DNA of 64,000 nucleotides, taken from the NCBI GenBank assembly GCA_004292755.1, contig RDXE01000025.1:62001-126000 (forward strand), in the 5' to 3' direction. The position numbers and the translations under genes are program-made. Shown here piece after piece: positions 46,702 to 54,813 of the stretch. The stretch comes from Alphaproteobacteria bacterium (GTDB lineage: Bacteria > Pseudomonadota > Alphaproteobacteria > Elsterales > Elsteraceae). Under the pieces are notes generated by a model. The model saw only the letters and a program-made list of their open reading frames with translations, searched no databases and was not told the origin of the DNA. Position 1 is the first letter of the stretch. Every line of letters starts with the position of its first letter.

Positions 46702-47283
46702 ATGACTCTTGCCAATTGGTTGACCCTGTCCCGGATCGCCGCGATCCCGCTGCTGGTGACGTTGCTGTACGTCCCCGGCCCCGTTGGCGCGTGGACAGCC
46801 TGTGCCGTGTTTTGCCTGGCAGGCTTTACTGATTGGCTGGACGGTCACCTTGCGCGCACCCGCAATCAGGGCTCCGACTTCGGTCGGATGATGGACCCGA
46901 TTGCGGACAAGCTACTGGTCGCCTCGGCGCTGCTGGTCATGGTTGCCACCGGCAAGATTGAAGACTGGGCCGTGCTGGCCGCCCTGGTGATCCTGTGCCG
47001 CGAAATCCTGGTCTCTGGCTTGCGTGAGTATCTGGCTGGTTTGAAGGTGGGTTTGCCGGTCTCCCGCTTGGCGAAGTGGAAGACAGGCTTACAGATGGTC
47101 TCCATCGGGGTGCTGATTGTTGGAGCCGATGGCCCGGCGTGGCTGCCGGTTCTGTGGATTGGAGAGATTGGTCTGTGGGGTGCAGCGATTTTGACCTTGT
47201 GGACGGGGTGGGACTATCTGCGCGCTGGCATCGGCCATGCTGACACCACGGGTCGCCCCGCCTCACTGCCGGAGGGGAGATGA
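46702..47283 (+). CDS. pgsA: CDP-diacylglycerol-glycerol-3-phosphate 3-phosphatidyltransferase
   Basis: Makes phosphatidylglycerol phosphate, the committed step to PG and cardiolipin, at the inner membrane. From ATG 46702 (MTLANWLTLSRIAAIPLL) it has 193 residues; an in-frame GTG at 46690 is an alternative. The CDP-alcohol phosphotransferase motif is DWLDGHLARTRNQGSDFGRMMDPIADK, with its Asp residues spaced as required. Several membrane segments follow. Its stop overlaps the moaD start by 4 bases. Confidence 0.94.
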   Translation: MTLANWLTLSRIAAIPLLVTLLYVPGPVGAWTACAVFCLAGFTDWLDGHLARTRNQGSDFGRMMDPIADKLLVASALLVMVATGKIEDWAVLAALVILCREILVSGLREYLAGLKVGLPVSRLAKWKTGLQMVSIGVLIVGADGPAWLPVLWIGEIGLWGAAILTLWTGWDYLRAGIGHADTTGRPASLPEGR

Positions 47284-47528
47284 TCCGCATCTTGTATTTC
47301 GCGTGGTTGAAGGCCCGAATCGGACGGGCCGAGGAAACCTTGACCCCAGTGCCGCCCACCGTCGGTGCCCTGATCGCCACCCTGGCAGCGCGCAGCGGTG
47401 GCTACGCCGATGCCTTCAGTCGGCCTGAGGCGATTCGCTGCGCCGTCAATCAGGAGTTTGCCGAGCCTGACCAGCCGCTGGCGGCGGGCGACGAAGTCGC
47501 GCTGTTCCCGCCGGTCACGGGAGGCTGA
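47280..47528 (+). CDS. moaD: Molybdopterin synthase small subunit MoaD
   Basis: Ubiquitin-like sulfur carrier of molybdopterin synthase. The 82-residue protein starts MIRILYFAWLKARIG and ends with the diagnostic thiocarboxylate-forming Gly-Gly (FPPVTGG). It overlaps pgsA by 4 bases and precedes moaE by one base. Together they insert the dithiolene sulfurs into the molybdenum cofactor used, for example, by the MsrP encoded at 35134-36141. Confidence 0.95.
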   Translation: MIRILYFAWLKARIGRAEETLTPVPPTVGALIATLAARSGGYADAFSRPEAIRCAVNQEFAEPDQPLAAGDEVALFPPVTGG

Positions 47529-47529
47529 G

Positions 47530-47988
47530 ATGGCCGTACGTGTGCAGGAGGCGCCGTTCGATGTCGGCGCCGAGTATGCCCGCTTCGCAGCAGGCGGCGG
47601 CAGCCATGGCGTCGGTGCGATTGCCATGTTCGTCGGCACAGTGCGCAGTGTAGACGACCAGCCAAGCGTGAATGCGCTGACACTGGAGCATTATCCCGGC
47701 ATGACTGAGCGCATGCTGGAACGCATTGAGCAGGATGCCCGCAGTCGCTGGCCGCTGGCAGACGCACTGATCATTCACCGCTACGGGCGTATGCTGCCGG
47801 GCGAAGGCATTGTCCTGGTCCTTACTGCCTCAGCCCACCGCGCGGCGGCCTTGGACGCCTGTGCCTTTCTGATGGATTACTTGAAGACCAAAGCGCCTTT
47901 CTGGAAGCTGGAGGAGACCGCTGCCGGGGCCACCTGGGTGGATGCGCGCGACAGTGACGACGCCGCCTTGACCCGCTGGACTGCTTGA
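47530..47988 (+). CDS. moaE: Molybdopterin synthase catalytic subunit MoaE
   Basis: Catalytic partner of MoaD that converts cyclic pyranopterin monophosphate to molybdopterin. From ATG 47530 (MAVRVQEAPFDVGAEYARFA) it has 152 residues. Motifs: GAIAMFVGTVRSVDDQPSVNALTLEHYPGMTERML, IIHRYGRMLPGEGIVLVLTASAHRAAALDAC and the Lys-rich DYLKTKAPFWKLEE, which holds the active-site Lys residues. A gene frame extending upstream to 47398 only shadows moaD. Confidence 0.95.
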   Translation: MAVRVQEAPFDVGAEYARFAAGGGSHGVGAIAMFVGTVRSVDDQPSVNALTLEHYPGMTERMLERIEQDARSRWPLADALIIHRYGRMLPGEGIVLVLTASAHRAAALDACAFLMDYLKTKAPFWKLEETAAGATWVDARDSDDAALTRWTA

Positions 47989-48087
47989 TCCCCGACCCCT
48001 CACGCCCCGCGACAACCGAACACAGCCGCATTGGCCGTGCCGGGGACTAGTGTCCCGACCGTCCGTCCCTACGCGGCAGGCTCTATC

Positions 48088-49050
48088 ATGACCGGCTTTG
48101 TAACCGCTGGCGCCAAGGCGCTGGCGATGTTGTGTCTCACCATCGTCCTTGCACTGCCTGCTCAGGCGCAAACGGTGCTGGTGCTGAATTCCAACGATGA
48201 CTCACTCAGCGTGCTCAGCTTGAGCGAGCGGCGGGAAATCGAACGGCGACGGATTGGGCGGGGCCCCCATCACCTCACCCGCCATCCCGGCACGGGGGAG
48301 GTGATCGTCGGCAACACCACCGGCAATGAGCTGGTGTTCCTGGATGGCGCCACGGGCAAGGAGTTGCGCCGCATGGCCAACATCCCAGACCCCTACCAGA
48401 TCGGTTTCAGCCCCGATGGCAAGTGGATGGTGTTGACCTGCAACCGCCTGCACTGGGTGGACATCTACGACGCTGCCACATTGCAGCGGGTGGCGCGGGT
48501 GCCGGCCCGCTCAATCCCGTCGCACATCGCGTTTGACCGCGCCTCCAGCCAAACCTTCATCACCTTGCAGGACACCAATCTGGTGATGGCCGTCGACCTT
48601 GCCAGCCACACTGTGCTGTGGCAGACGCGGGTTGGAGCCGCGCCTGCGGGGATTGTGATGACCCCCGATGACCGCCACCTGCTGGTCGGCAATATGGGAG
48701 GCGAGACCGTCAGCGTGATCGACTGGCGCACGGGACGGGTGACCCAGGAGATTCGCACCGGCAAGGGCGCGCACAATCTTTTCCTCACGCCCGAAGGCGA
48801 TGAGGTGCTGGTAACCAACCGGGTGGCTGGCACCATCACGCGGCTGGACTGGCGGACCTTGCAGGTGATCGGAGACATTCGCGCGTCTGGCTGGCCCGAT
48901 GATGTTGAATTCTCCCCCGATCGCACGCAGCTTTGGGTGACCAGCCGGGTTGCCAAGCGGGTTCAAGTGATTGACCGCCACAGCCAAGCCGTTGTTGGCG
49001 AGATTTCGGTGGGCCGCTCCCCTCATGGCATCTACATCCATCAACCCTGA
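48088..49050 (+). CDS. Exported YncE-like beta-propeller protein
   Basis: 320-residue exported protein from ATG 48088 with a signal peptide (MTGFVTAGAKALAMLCLTIVLALPAQAQ). About seven repeats of 40-42 residues follow the pattern of YVTN/YncE propellers, for example VLVLNSNDDSLSVLSL, IGFSPDGKWMVLTCNRLHWVDIYD, IVMTPDDRHLLVGNMGGETVSVID and FLTPEGDEVLVTNRVAGTITRLD. Such proteins are binding or scaffold modules with no catalytic residues. The 3' end overlaps the start of the NodB-like gene by 26 bases, which implies an operon. Confidence 0.88.
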   Translation: MTGFVTAGAKALAMLCLTIVLALPAQAQTVLVLNSNDDSLSVLSLSERREIERRRIGRGPHHLTRHPGTGEVIVGNTTGNELVFLDGATGKELRRMANIPDPYQIGFSPDGKWMVLTCNRLHWVDIYDAATLQRVARVPARSIPSHIAFDRASSQTFITLQDTNLVMAVDLASHTVLWQTRVGAAPAGIVMTPDDRHLLVGNMGGETVSVIDWRTGRVTQEIRTGKGAHNLFLTPEGDEVLVTNRVAGTITRLDWRTLQVIGDIRASGWPDDVEFSPDRTQLWVTSRVAKRVQVIDRHSQAVVGEISVGRSPHGIYIHQP

Positions 49051-49816
49051 CCGTGTTGTCCCGGCGCTCACACGCCGAACCGTACTGGGCAGTGGGCTTG
49101 GCATTCTGTCCTGCCCGGCGCTCGCCCAGATGCCGCAGCGCAGCTGCCGGGGGGACATCTGGCTGACCATCGACACAGGGTCGATGGCAGCAGCCGATGA
49201 GATCGCGACGCTGCTGCAGCGCTACTCCATCCGCGCCAGCTTCTTTCTGGCCAATGAGCGGACGATCACCAGCGACCGGTCGCTGGAAGGGCGTTGGTGG
49301 GACTACTGGCGTGCCCGTGCAGCCGAGGGGCATGCCTTTGCCAGCCACACTTGGCGGCACTGGTACCTGCGTGCTGATCGACAAGATGGGCGCATCGACT
49401 ACATTGCCTGGGGCGGAGGGCAGCGCGAGGCACTGGACCGTGCGGCGTTCCTGGCCGAGTTGGAGCGCCCAGCCGAGCGGTTCGCCGCCGAGACAGGCAG
49501 CCGCATGGTGCGGCTGTGGCGGGCACCAGGAGGGCGCACCACGCCGCGGGCGCTGGCATGGGCGGAGAGTGCGGGCTGGCGTCACATCGGCTGGACCCCC
49601 GCTGGGTTCCTGGGCGATGAATTGGACAGTGATCGCTTTCCCAACAGCCAGTTGCTGGCACAAGCGCTGCGCCGCATCGGGCCCGGTGACATTCTCGTGA
49701 TGCACACCGGCATCTGGGACCGGAAGGACCCATTCATCAAAGTGTTTGAGCCATTGTTGCAGGGTTTGCTGCACCGTGGCTTGTGTTTCCGCGCCCTGAA
49801 TGAGGCTGTGCCGTGA
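49025..49816 (+). CDS. NodB-like polysaccharide deacetylase family protein with altered metal site
   Basis: 263-residue exported protein with a Tat-like leader (LTRRTVLGSGLGILSCPALAQ). The NodB fold is indicated by DIWLTIDTGS (motif 1), the metal His pair in ASHTWRHWY (His108 and His112, HxxxH-type), LWRAPGGRTTPRAL (motif 3) and ILVMHTG (motif 5). Motif 1 normally reads TFDDG; here the second Asp, a metal ligand, is Thr51 (IDTG), so activity or specificity may differ from classical deacetylases. It overlaps the propeller gene by 26 bases and the next gene by 4. Confidence 0.82.
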   Translation: MASTSINPDRVVPALTRRTVLGSGLGILSCPALAQMPQRSCRGDIWLTIDTGSMAAADEIATLLQRYSIRASFFLANERTITSDRSLEGRWWDYWRARAAEGHAFASHTWRHWYLRADRQDGRIDYIAWGGGQREALDRAAFLAELERPAERFAAETGSRMVRLWRAPGGRTTPRALAWAESAGWRHIGWTPAGFLGDELDSDRFPNSQLLAQALRRIGPGDILVMHTGIWDRKDPFIKVFEPLLQGLLHRGLCFRALNEAVP

Positions 49817-50799
49817 TCTCCACTGTGTTCACATCGGTCGGTGAAGCCTGGGCTGATGCGCTGGCACGCATCTGGGATGCGCTTCTGCTGCCCGCCCTCT
49901 ACTCCCTCGGGCTGATGGCGTTTTCCGAAGACCTGTTCGCGGTGTTCGAAGCGTCCATGCTGGGCGTGGTGGAGGTTGGCATCCTGGTCATTCTGCTGCG
50001 CCCACTGGAAGCGCTGATCCCCGCCGAGCGCTGGCAGGGGCGACGGGCTGTGCGTGTGGATATTCTCTACACCATCCTGGCGCGGGTGGGGATCATCCCG
50101 CTGGCGTTCTTTTTCATTCTTTCGCCGATTGAATTGGAGATTGAAGCGCTGCTCGTGGCCAATGGCTGGATCCGGCCAACACTGGAACAGTTGCTGCCGT
50201 TCCTTGGCATCTCCTCAGTCTGGGCGTTCGTTGCCTATTTGATTGTGTTTGATTTTGGGGAGTACTGGCGCCACCGGCTGCAGCATCAGTTCCGCTGGTG
50301 GTGGGGTTTGCACAGCCTGCACCATTCTCAACGCCACTTGTCGTTCTGGTCAGACAACCGCAACCACTTGATTGACGATATCATCGGCGCGTTCTGGGTT
50401 GCGGGTGTCGCCACTTTGGTTGGTACCCCGCCAGAGCACTTTATTCTGGCCCTGATGGCAGCGCGCTTCATCGAGTCCCTCAGCCACGCGAACATCCGGT
50501 GGAGCTTTGGCCGGGTTGGTCAGTATCTGTTGGTCAGCCCGCGCTTTCACCGCCAGCATCACGCCCTCGATTATGAGGGAGAGCCATTCCGGATGTATGA
50601 CCGGAACTTTGCTGTGCTGTTCCCGATCTGGGATATCCTGTTCCGCACGGCCTATTTCGGGCCGGAGTATCCAGCCACCGGCGTGCGGGACCCAATGGTT
50701 GACCGCGACAATCGGCTGGGTTGGTGGGGACAGCAAGTGCTTGGCATCCGCCGGATGCTGGGCCTGACCAGCCGCCACTCCACCCACCCGGCGGAGTAG
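49813..50799 (+). CDS. Sterol desaturase/fatty acid hydroxylase superfamily protein
   Basis: 328-residue membrane protein with the di-iron His-box pattern: HRLQHQ, GLHSLHHSQRH and SPRFHRQHHALD, plus DNRNHLID between them. Several membrane segments precede the boxes. Members hydroxylate or desaturate lipids such as fatty acids, sterols, carotenoids or hopanoid side chains at the membrane. It overlaps the NodB-like gene (ATGA), so propeller, NodB-like and hydroxylase genes appear coupled; their joint substrate is not known. Confidence 0.9.
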   Translation: MISTVFTSVGEAWADALARIWDALLLPALYSLGLMAFSEDLFAVFEASMLGVVEVGILVILLRPLEALIPAERWQGRRAVRVDILYTILARVGIIPLAFFFILSPIELEIEALLVANGWIRPTLEQLLPFLGISSVWAFVAYLIVFDFGEYWRHRLQHQFRWWWGLHSLHHSQRHLSFWSDNRNHLIDDIIGAFWVAGVATLVGTPPEHFILALMAARFIESLSHANIRWSFGRVGQYLLVSPRFHRQHHALDYEGEPFRMYDRNFAVLFPIWDILFRTAYFGPEYPATGVRDPMVDRDNRLGWWGQQVLGIRRMLGLTSRHSTHPAE

Positions 50800-50838
50800 C
50801 CGCGGCTGGCGTCAGTGTCGGCGTGACGGGGGGTTGGG

Positions 50839-52050
50839 GTGGCTGAGTTGAGTGTGTCAACGCGCATTTGGCGCGTGTTTCTGCCGTTTTCTGCTGGGTA
50901 CCTGCTGTCCTATCTCTATCGCACGGTCAACACCGTCACGGGTCCGCTGTTCGCAGGAGAACTGGGCTTGGATACGGTGGCGCTGGGCAATCTCACTGCC
51001 GCCTACTTCGCCACCTTTGCCGCCATCCAAATTCCGCTGGGCTTGGCACTGGATCGCTACGGTCCCCGCCGGTGTGAGGCGACGCTGCTGGTGATTGCCG
51101 CCGGTGGTGCAGCCGTGTTCGCGCTCGCCCCCGATGGTGGGTGGTTGACCATCGGGCGCGCACTCATCGGTGCGGGGGTGGCGGCCTGCTTGATGGCAGC
51201 GTTCAAAGCCAATGTGGAGACATGGCCCGCTGGCCGCCTGCCGCTCGCCAATGGCTTGCTGCTGGCGTTCGGGGGATTGGGGGCGGCGTTGGGCACGGTG
51301 CCAGCTCAAGTGCTGGCCGATTGGGTTGGCTGGCGCGGTGTGTTCTGGGTGCTGGCCGCCGTGACCCTGCTGGTTGGCTGCTGGCAATGGCTGGCCGTGC
51401 CAGAGCGGGCACGCGGACCTGCCCAGCCGCTGCGGGCGGAGATGGCAGTGCTGCGCCAGATCCTCACCTCCCGGTCGTTCTGGGCCGTGGCCCCCGTCAC
51501 TGCTGCCACCCATGGCTGCCTGCTGGCCTATCAAAGCCTGTGGGCGGGGCCGTGGCTGGTGGATGTCGCTGGGCTGACGCGCGGCGATGCCGCGGTGGTG
51601 CTGTTCTGGATGTCGATTGCGATCATCCCTGGCTATGCGCTGGGCGGCATGGCAACCGACGCTCTGATCCGCCGTGGGGTGAGCATTGAGCGGCTGTTTC
51701 CGCTGGCCTGCATTGTCTTCTCAGCCGTGCATCTGCCGCTGATCCTGGGCTGGACTGGGGCAGTGACGCTGTTGTGGTTCGCCTATGTGTTCCTGGGCGT
51801 GCAGACCATTCTGGGCTATCCGCTGTTGACCCAGCGCTTTCCAGCCAGCGCGGCTGGGCGGGTCAACACGGCCCTCAACATGGTGGTGTTTGGCACTGGC
51901 TTCGCCGTGCAGAGCCTGGCTGGCGTTGGACTACAAGCAGCACCGGACCGTGTCGCCGGTCACGCCGTCGTGCTAACCGTGCTGGTGACACTCCAACTTG
52001 CCACCCTGATCGCGTTCTTCGTGCTGAACCGCCGCGGCCAGCGCGATTAG
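50839..52050 (+). CDS. Major facilitator superfamily transporter
   Basis: 403-residue membrane protein with about 12 hydrophobic segments. The loop after segment 2 carries LGLALDRYGPRRCEATLL, a variant of the MFS motif A (G-x-x-x-D-R-x-G-R-R). It starts 39 bases after the hydroxylase gene, with GGGGTGGCTGAG upstream; ATG 50839 is reported, actually read as the alternative start codon GTG. It converges on the hydrolase gene with a 4-base overlap. The substrate is unknown. Confidence 0.9.
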   Translation: MAELSVSTRIWRVFLPFSAGYLLSYLYRTVNTVTGPLFAGELGLDTVALGNLTAAYFATFAAIQIPLGLALDRYGPRRCEATLLVIAAGGAAVFALAPDGGWLTIGRALIGAGVAACLMAAFKANVETWPAGRLPLANGLLLAFGGLGAALGTVPAQVLADWVGWRGVFWVLAAVTLLVGCWQWLAVPERARGPAQPLRAEMAVLRQILTSRSFWAVAPVTAATHGCLLAYQSLWAGPWLVDVAGLTRGDAAVVLFWMSIAIIPGYALGGMATDALIRRGVSIERLFPLACIVFSAVHLPLILGWTGAVTLLWFAYVFLGVQTILGYPLLTQRFPASAAGRVNTALNMVVFGTGFAVQSLAGVGLQAAPDRVAGHAVVLTVLVTLQLATLIAFFVLNRRGQRD

Positions 52051-52922
52051 TACGGGCGGGTCGCCACCGTGGTGACCCCTCGACCCAGCAGAGCCGCTTC
52101 GAGGAACGTGGCCGCCTGATCATGGGCGCGAACGAGGTCACTGCCGCGGAAACTATGACCAGCACCCCGGAACGTGGTCATTTGCACGGGAGCACCGGCC
52201 TGTTGCATCGCCGTGTAAAGACGCTGAACCCGCTGGAACGGCACGATCCGGTCATTGGTACCATGCAGCAGCAGCGTCGGCGGCATGGCGGCCAAGCTGC
52301 GATCTTCCGGATTGTTGCCCGGCATGGCGCCCACGAAGCTGACAGCCGCCAGGATGCTGCGATCCCGCGATGCGATGTCGAGTGTATGGAAACCACCCAG
52401 CGACAAACCGAACAGACCGATCCGGTTGCCATCCACATGGGGCTGGCGGCGAATGAAGCTGAGGGCGTCGGTCAACACCCGGTCACGGCTGGCATGCAAC
52501 CCGGGGCTGGCGAAATTCGTCCGTGCCGGGCGCTGCGCCGGAGCCGCTCGCGCGCTGGTCTGGCGCGTGTTTGCCTGCCGCGCCGTTGGCTGGCGGTTAT
52601 TGGTGGCCGCCGGGCGCACGTTCGGGGCGGGGGCGGCCAGACCATCGAAATAACGCACGACATAGGCATTGATGCCGCGGTCCGCGAGATCGCGCGCCAG
52701 CGGGTACAGCAGCGTACCGTCGCCCAGACCGGATGCGCCGTGCAGAATCATCACCGCGGGCCCGCGACCGCCGCCATGGGCGCGAAACTCATCCACCCGG
52801 ACAGACCGGCCATTGGACTCAAAGCTGCGCAGACTTTGCGCGGCAGCAGACCCAAGCGAAACTGCGAAACAGACGGCGGCGAGAGCAATCCGAGAGACGA
52901 CTTTCAAGCTGACCGTCCGCAT
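52047..52922 (-). CDS. Exported alpha/beta hydrolase (dienelactone-hydrolase-like)
   Basis: 291-residue protein from ATG 52922 (MRTVSLKVVSRIALAAVCFAVSLGSAAAQ), with a Sec signal peptide. The hydrolase core has ILHGASGLGDGTLLYPLARDLADRG, nucleophile elbow GLFGLSLGGFHT (Ser rather than the Cys of true dienelactone hydrolases), acid DGTNDRIVPF-like (LLHGTNDRIVPF) and His in GAGHSF. A 40-residue low-complexity insertion (residues 107-146, rich in Ala, Arg, Gln and Thr) sits on the lid side of the core. Function is unknown. Confidence 0.87.
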   Translation of the reverse strand: MRTVSLKVVSRIALAAVCFAVSLGSAAAQSLRSFESNGRSVRVDEFRAHGGGRGPAVMILHGASGLGDGTLLYPLARDLADRGINAYVVRYFDGLAAPAPNVRPAATNNRQPTARQANTRQTSARAAPAQRPARTNFASPGLHASRDRVLTDALSFIRRQPHVDGNRIGLFGLSLGGFHTLDIASRDRSILAAVSFVGAMPGNNPEDRSLAAMPPTLLLHGTNDRIVPFQRVQRLYTAMQQAGAPVQMTTFRGAGHSFRGSDLVRAHDQAATFLEAALLGRGVTTVATRPY

Positions 52923-53314
52923 TCCGCCATCCTCCGTCCACATGCCCCCGTCGCTCTGCGGTCATAGCCGTGACGGCGATCACATGGCAACAGGAAAACG
53001 TCTGAGCCCACCAACATTCGTGCGATCCTGCACATCTCCGGACGATCAGTCCGGGGCCGGGTCCAATCAAACAGAATGGAACCGATCCAGGTGCGGCAGT
53101 GGATATCAAACAATCCCTCGGCTGATCGTCCAATCGACCCGTGTCCGCGCACCTGATCTTGACGATGCTGGTGGGTGCCGCACGAAGACTGGCAGATCAG
53201 CAACAGTGTGACAAATTTGCACCTTCTTGCCACCCCCTGCGGCACGACACCCACCTTGACCACCCGTGCCGCCATCCTGTCTGGTGACCGCGACCAAGGG
53301 ACCTTCGAGCGATC
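52923..53314. other. Gene-free region between the hydrolase and MarR genes
   Basis: 392 bases with divergent promoters presumably for both neighbours. A perfect dyad CCGGAC-GATCA-GTCCGG (53038-53054) is present and may be an operator; it lacks a T-run. No RNA gene or convincing reading frame is visible. Confidence 0.5.
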
Positions 53315-53806
53315 ATGACCGCCGCCAAAGCTGGACACACCCAACTGTTCTTGCGCGAAGAGGACCTGCGACAGGCGATTGAACTGCTGTTCTTCGCCTA
53401 CCGGGACTTCACGGCTGAGCCCGATCGCATCCTTGATGCTTACGGCTTTGGCCGCGCGCATCACCGGGTGATCTATTTCGTTGGCCGCCACCCCGGCATG
53501 ACTGTGTCGGCGTTGCTGGCGATCTTGAAGATCACCAAGCAATCGCTGGCGCGCGTCTTGAGCCAACTGGTCGCCGAGGGCTACATCCTGCAACGCCCCG
53601 GCCAAAGCGACCGCCGCCAACGCTTGCTAGAACTGACCGACAAAGGCCGCGATCTGGAACGTCTGTTGACCGACTGCCAAAAACGCCTGATCGCCGACGC
53701 CTACCGCAACGCGGGTGCCCAAGCGGTTGAAGGCTTCCGCACGGTCATGACCGGCCTGGTCAGCGCCCACGACCGCGACCGCTTCAAGCGCCCGGAGCCG
53801 AAGTAG
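53315..53806 (+). CDS. petP: MarR family transcriptional regulator, PetP-like
   Basis: 163-residue winged-helix regulator. The DNA-binding core is DAYGFGRAHHRVIYFVGRHPGMTVSALLAILKITKQSLARVLSQLVAEGYILQRPGQSDRRQRLLELTDKG in order (wing DRRQR). The protein and its downstream OmpR-type partner resemble the PetP-PetR pair of Rhodobacter, in which both genes are adjacent. Here the two are about 1 kb apart, separated by a segment with two small genes of different composition. The gene symbol is by resemblance and context. Confidence 0.8.
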   Translation: MTAAKAGHTQLFLREEDLRQAIELLFFAYRDFTAEPDRILDAYGFGRAHHRVIYFVGRHPGMTVSALLAILKITKQSLARVLSQLVAEGYILQRPGQSDRRQRLLELTDKGRDLERLLTDCQKRLIADAYRNAGAQAVEGFRTVMTGLVSAHDRDRFKRPEPK

Positions 53807-54055
53807 CAGCGTAGCGCGGGTGCTGGAGCGACTGCGCCAGCCAGAGGCCTCGCCATTTGAGTTGAATGTCTCAGCGACACTGCTAACTTGCGCCATGTAT
53901 CCTGATTGACAGATATCTGCAGACCCGAATACATTAAGAGTGTGACTGTCCAACGCCATCAGGATAGTTGGGGTTGTCCCGCCTGCGGGATGGGTCACGG
54001 TCCAGGTCGTTGGTGATAACAGCGGTTTGGGGACAATCGGTTCACGGTGTCGTGA
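53807..54055. other. Gene-free left part of the insert between petP- and petR-like genes
   Basis: 249 bases whose composition shifts from GC-rich to more AT-rich at about 53870. It holds a short hairpin TCCCGC-CT-GCGGGA (53977-53990) but no gene, terminal inverted repeat or recombinase site that I can recognise. Confidence 0.5.
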
Positions 54056-54382
54056 GGTCAGGTCAATGAGTCTGCGTATCCGATCGACCGATCAACAGGG
54101 TGGCGCCCGATCTCCAATCAAGTCTATGACGTTACCAAAGCAGTTATCGAATCTCTGTCGAATGACTTTCCGATGCCAAGCCTTGCTCCTCTACCGGATG
54201 GAATTGTCTCACTAGATTGGGCCAAGACGGAAACAGCATCCTTCTCAGTTCGCATCAGTGCTGACGGGCGGATCGACTATGCTTGGCTTGATGGCATCAA
54301 GTCCGGTTCTGGCAAATCCACCGTGGACGGTGTGACGCTGCCGAAATGGTTGCTTGGCAATATCAGAGACTTCCTGCGCTAA
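54056..54382 (+). pseudogene. Small gene of unknown function, apparently lacking its 5' end
   Basis: The reading frame is open from a TGA at 54053 to 54382. Only the last 69 residues follow an ATG (54173), but protein-like sequence extends upstream of it without a start codon: GWRPISNQVYDVTKAVIESL leads into the segment after the ATG. The later part (IVSLDWAKTETASFSVRISADGRIDYAWLDG, then LPKWLLGNIRDFL) resembles a family of small proteins of unknown function from mobile or accessory regions (recall). The missing start suggests truncation; expression from ATG 54173 is still possible. Base composition is lower in GC than the neighbours. Confidence 0.5.
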
Positions 54383-54386
54383 CCCC

Positions 54387-54767
54387 ATGCTGCCATCCGG
54401 ATTGCCAGTCACTGTCGATGACGGGGAACCTCTTGCGCGCTTTTGCTATCAAAGCGGGCATTTTGCTAAGGATAAACCGCATTACACAGCATTGATGCCT
54501 CATAACGGAAGCACCTCAGTCTTCCGCGTCGACGGCATGACTGCAGAAGAGCGAGAGAGCTTAGCGCGCCAGTATCCCCGACCAAACTCGCCAGCCAAAG
54601 GCGATGCGTTGTTTACGGCAGGAGCCGGTCGAGCATTGGAACGATCCCTTGATGCGGACGATACGCCACCGCGTCACGCCCATGGTATCGGGTGGCCGGA
54701 AGAGAAAAACGACATCATGCTGCGCGCCACGCAATTGGCTGCCGCCGCCACCGTCGTTCGGTTCTGA
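54387..54767 (+). CDS. Small accessory protein of unknown function
   Basis: 126-residue protein from ATG 54387 (MLPSGLPVTVDDGEPLARFCYQSGHF), 4 bases after the previous frame. Recognisable segments are HYTALMPHNGSTSVFRVDGMTAEE and the C-terminal RHAHGIGWPEEKNDIMLRATQLAAAA, which recur in a family of small uncharacterised proteins often paired with the preceding type of gene (recall). No enzyme motif, membrane segment or signal peptide is present. Codon use is less GC-rich than in flanking genes, consistent with acquisition by transfer. Confidence 0.7.
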   Translation: MLPSGLPVTVDDGEPLARFCYQSGHFAKDKPHYTALMPHNGSTSVFRVDGMTAEERESLARQYPRPNSPAKGDALFTAGAGRALERSLDADDTPPRHAHGIGWPEEKNDIMLRATQLAAAATVVRF

Positions 54768-54813
54768 CCCGCTCGAAATAGCGCCCGCCCCAGCGCTCGG
54801 CTACACTCAGCGT

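Noticed and set aside
52669-53211. Plus-strand reading frame of 180 codons over the hydrolase 5' end and the following gap
   Set aside because: Most of it shadows the hydrolase gene, its sequence is low-complexity and no ribosome-binding site or family is evident.
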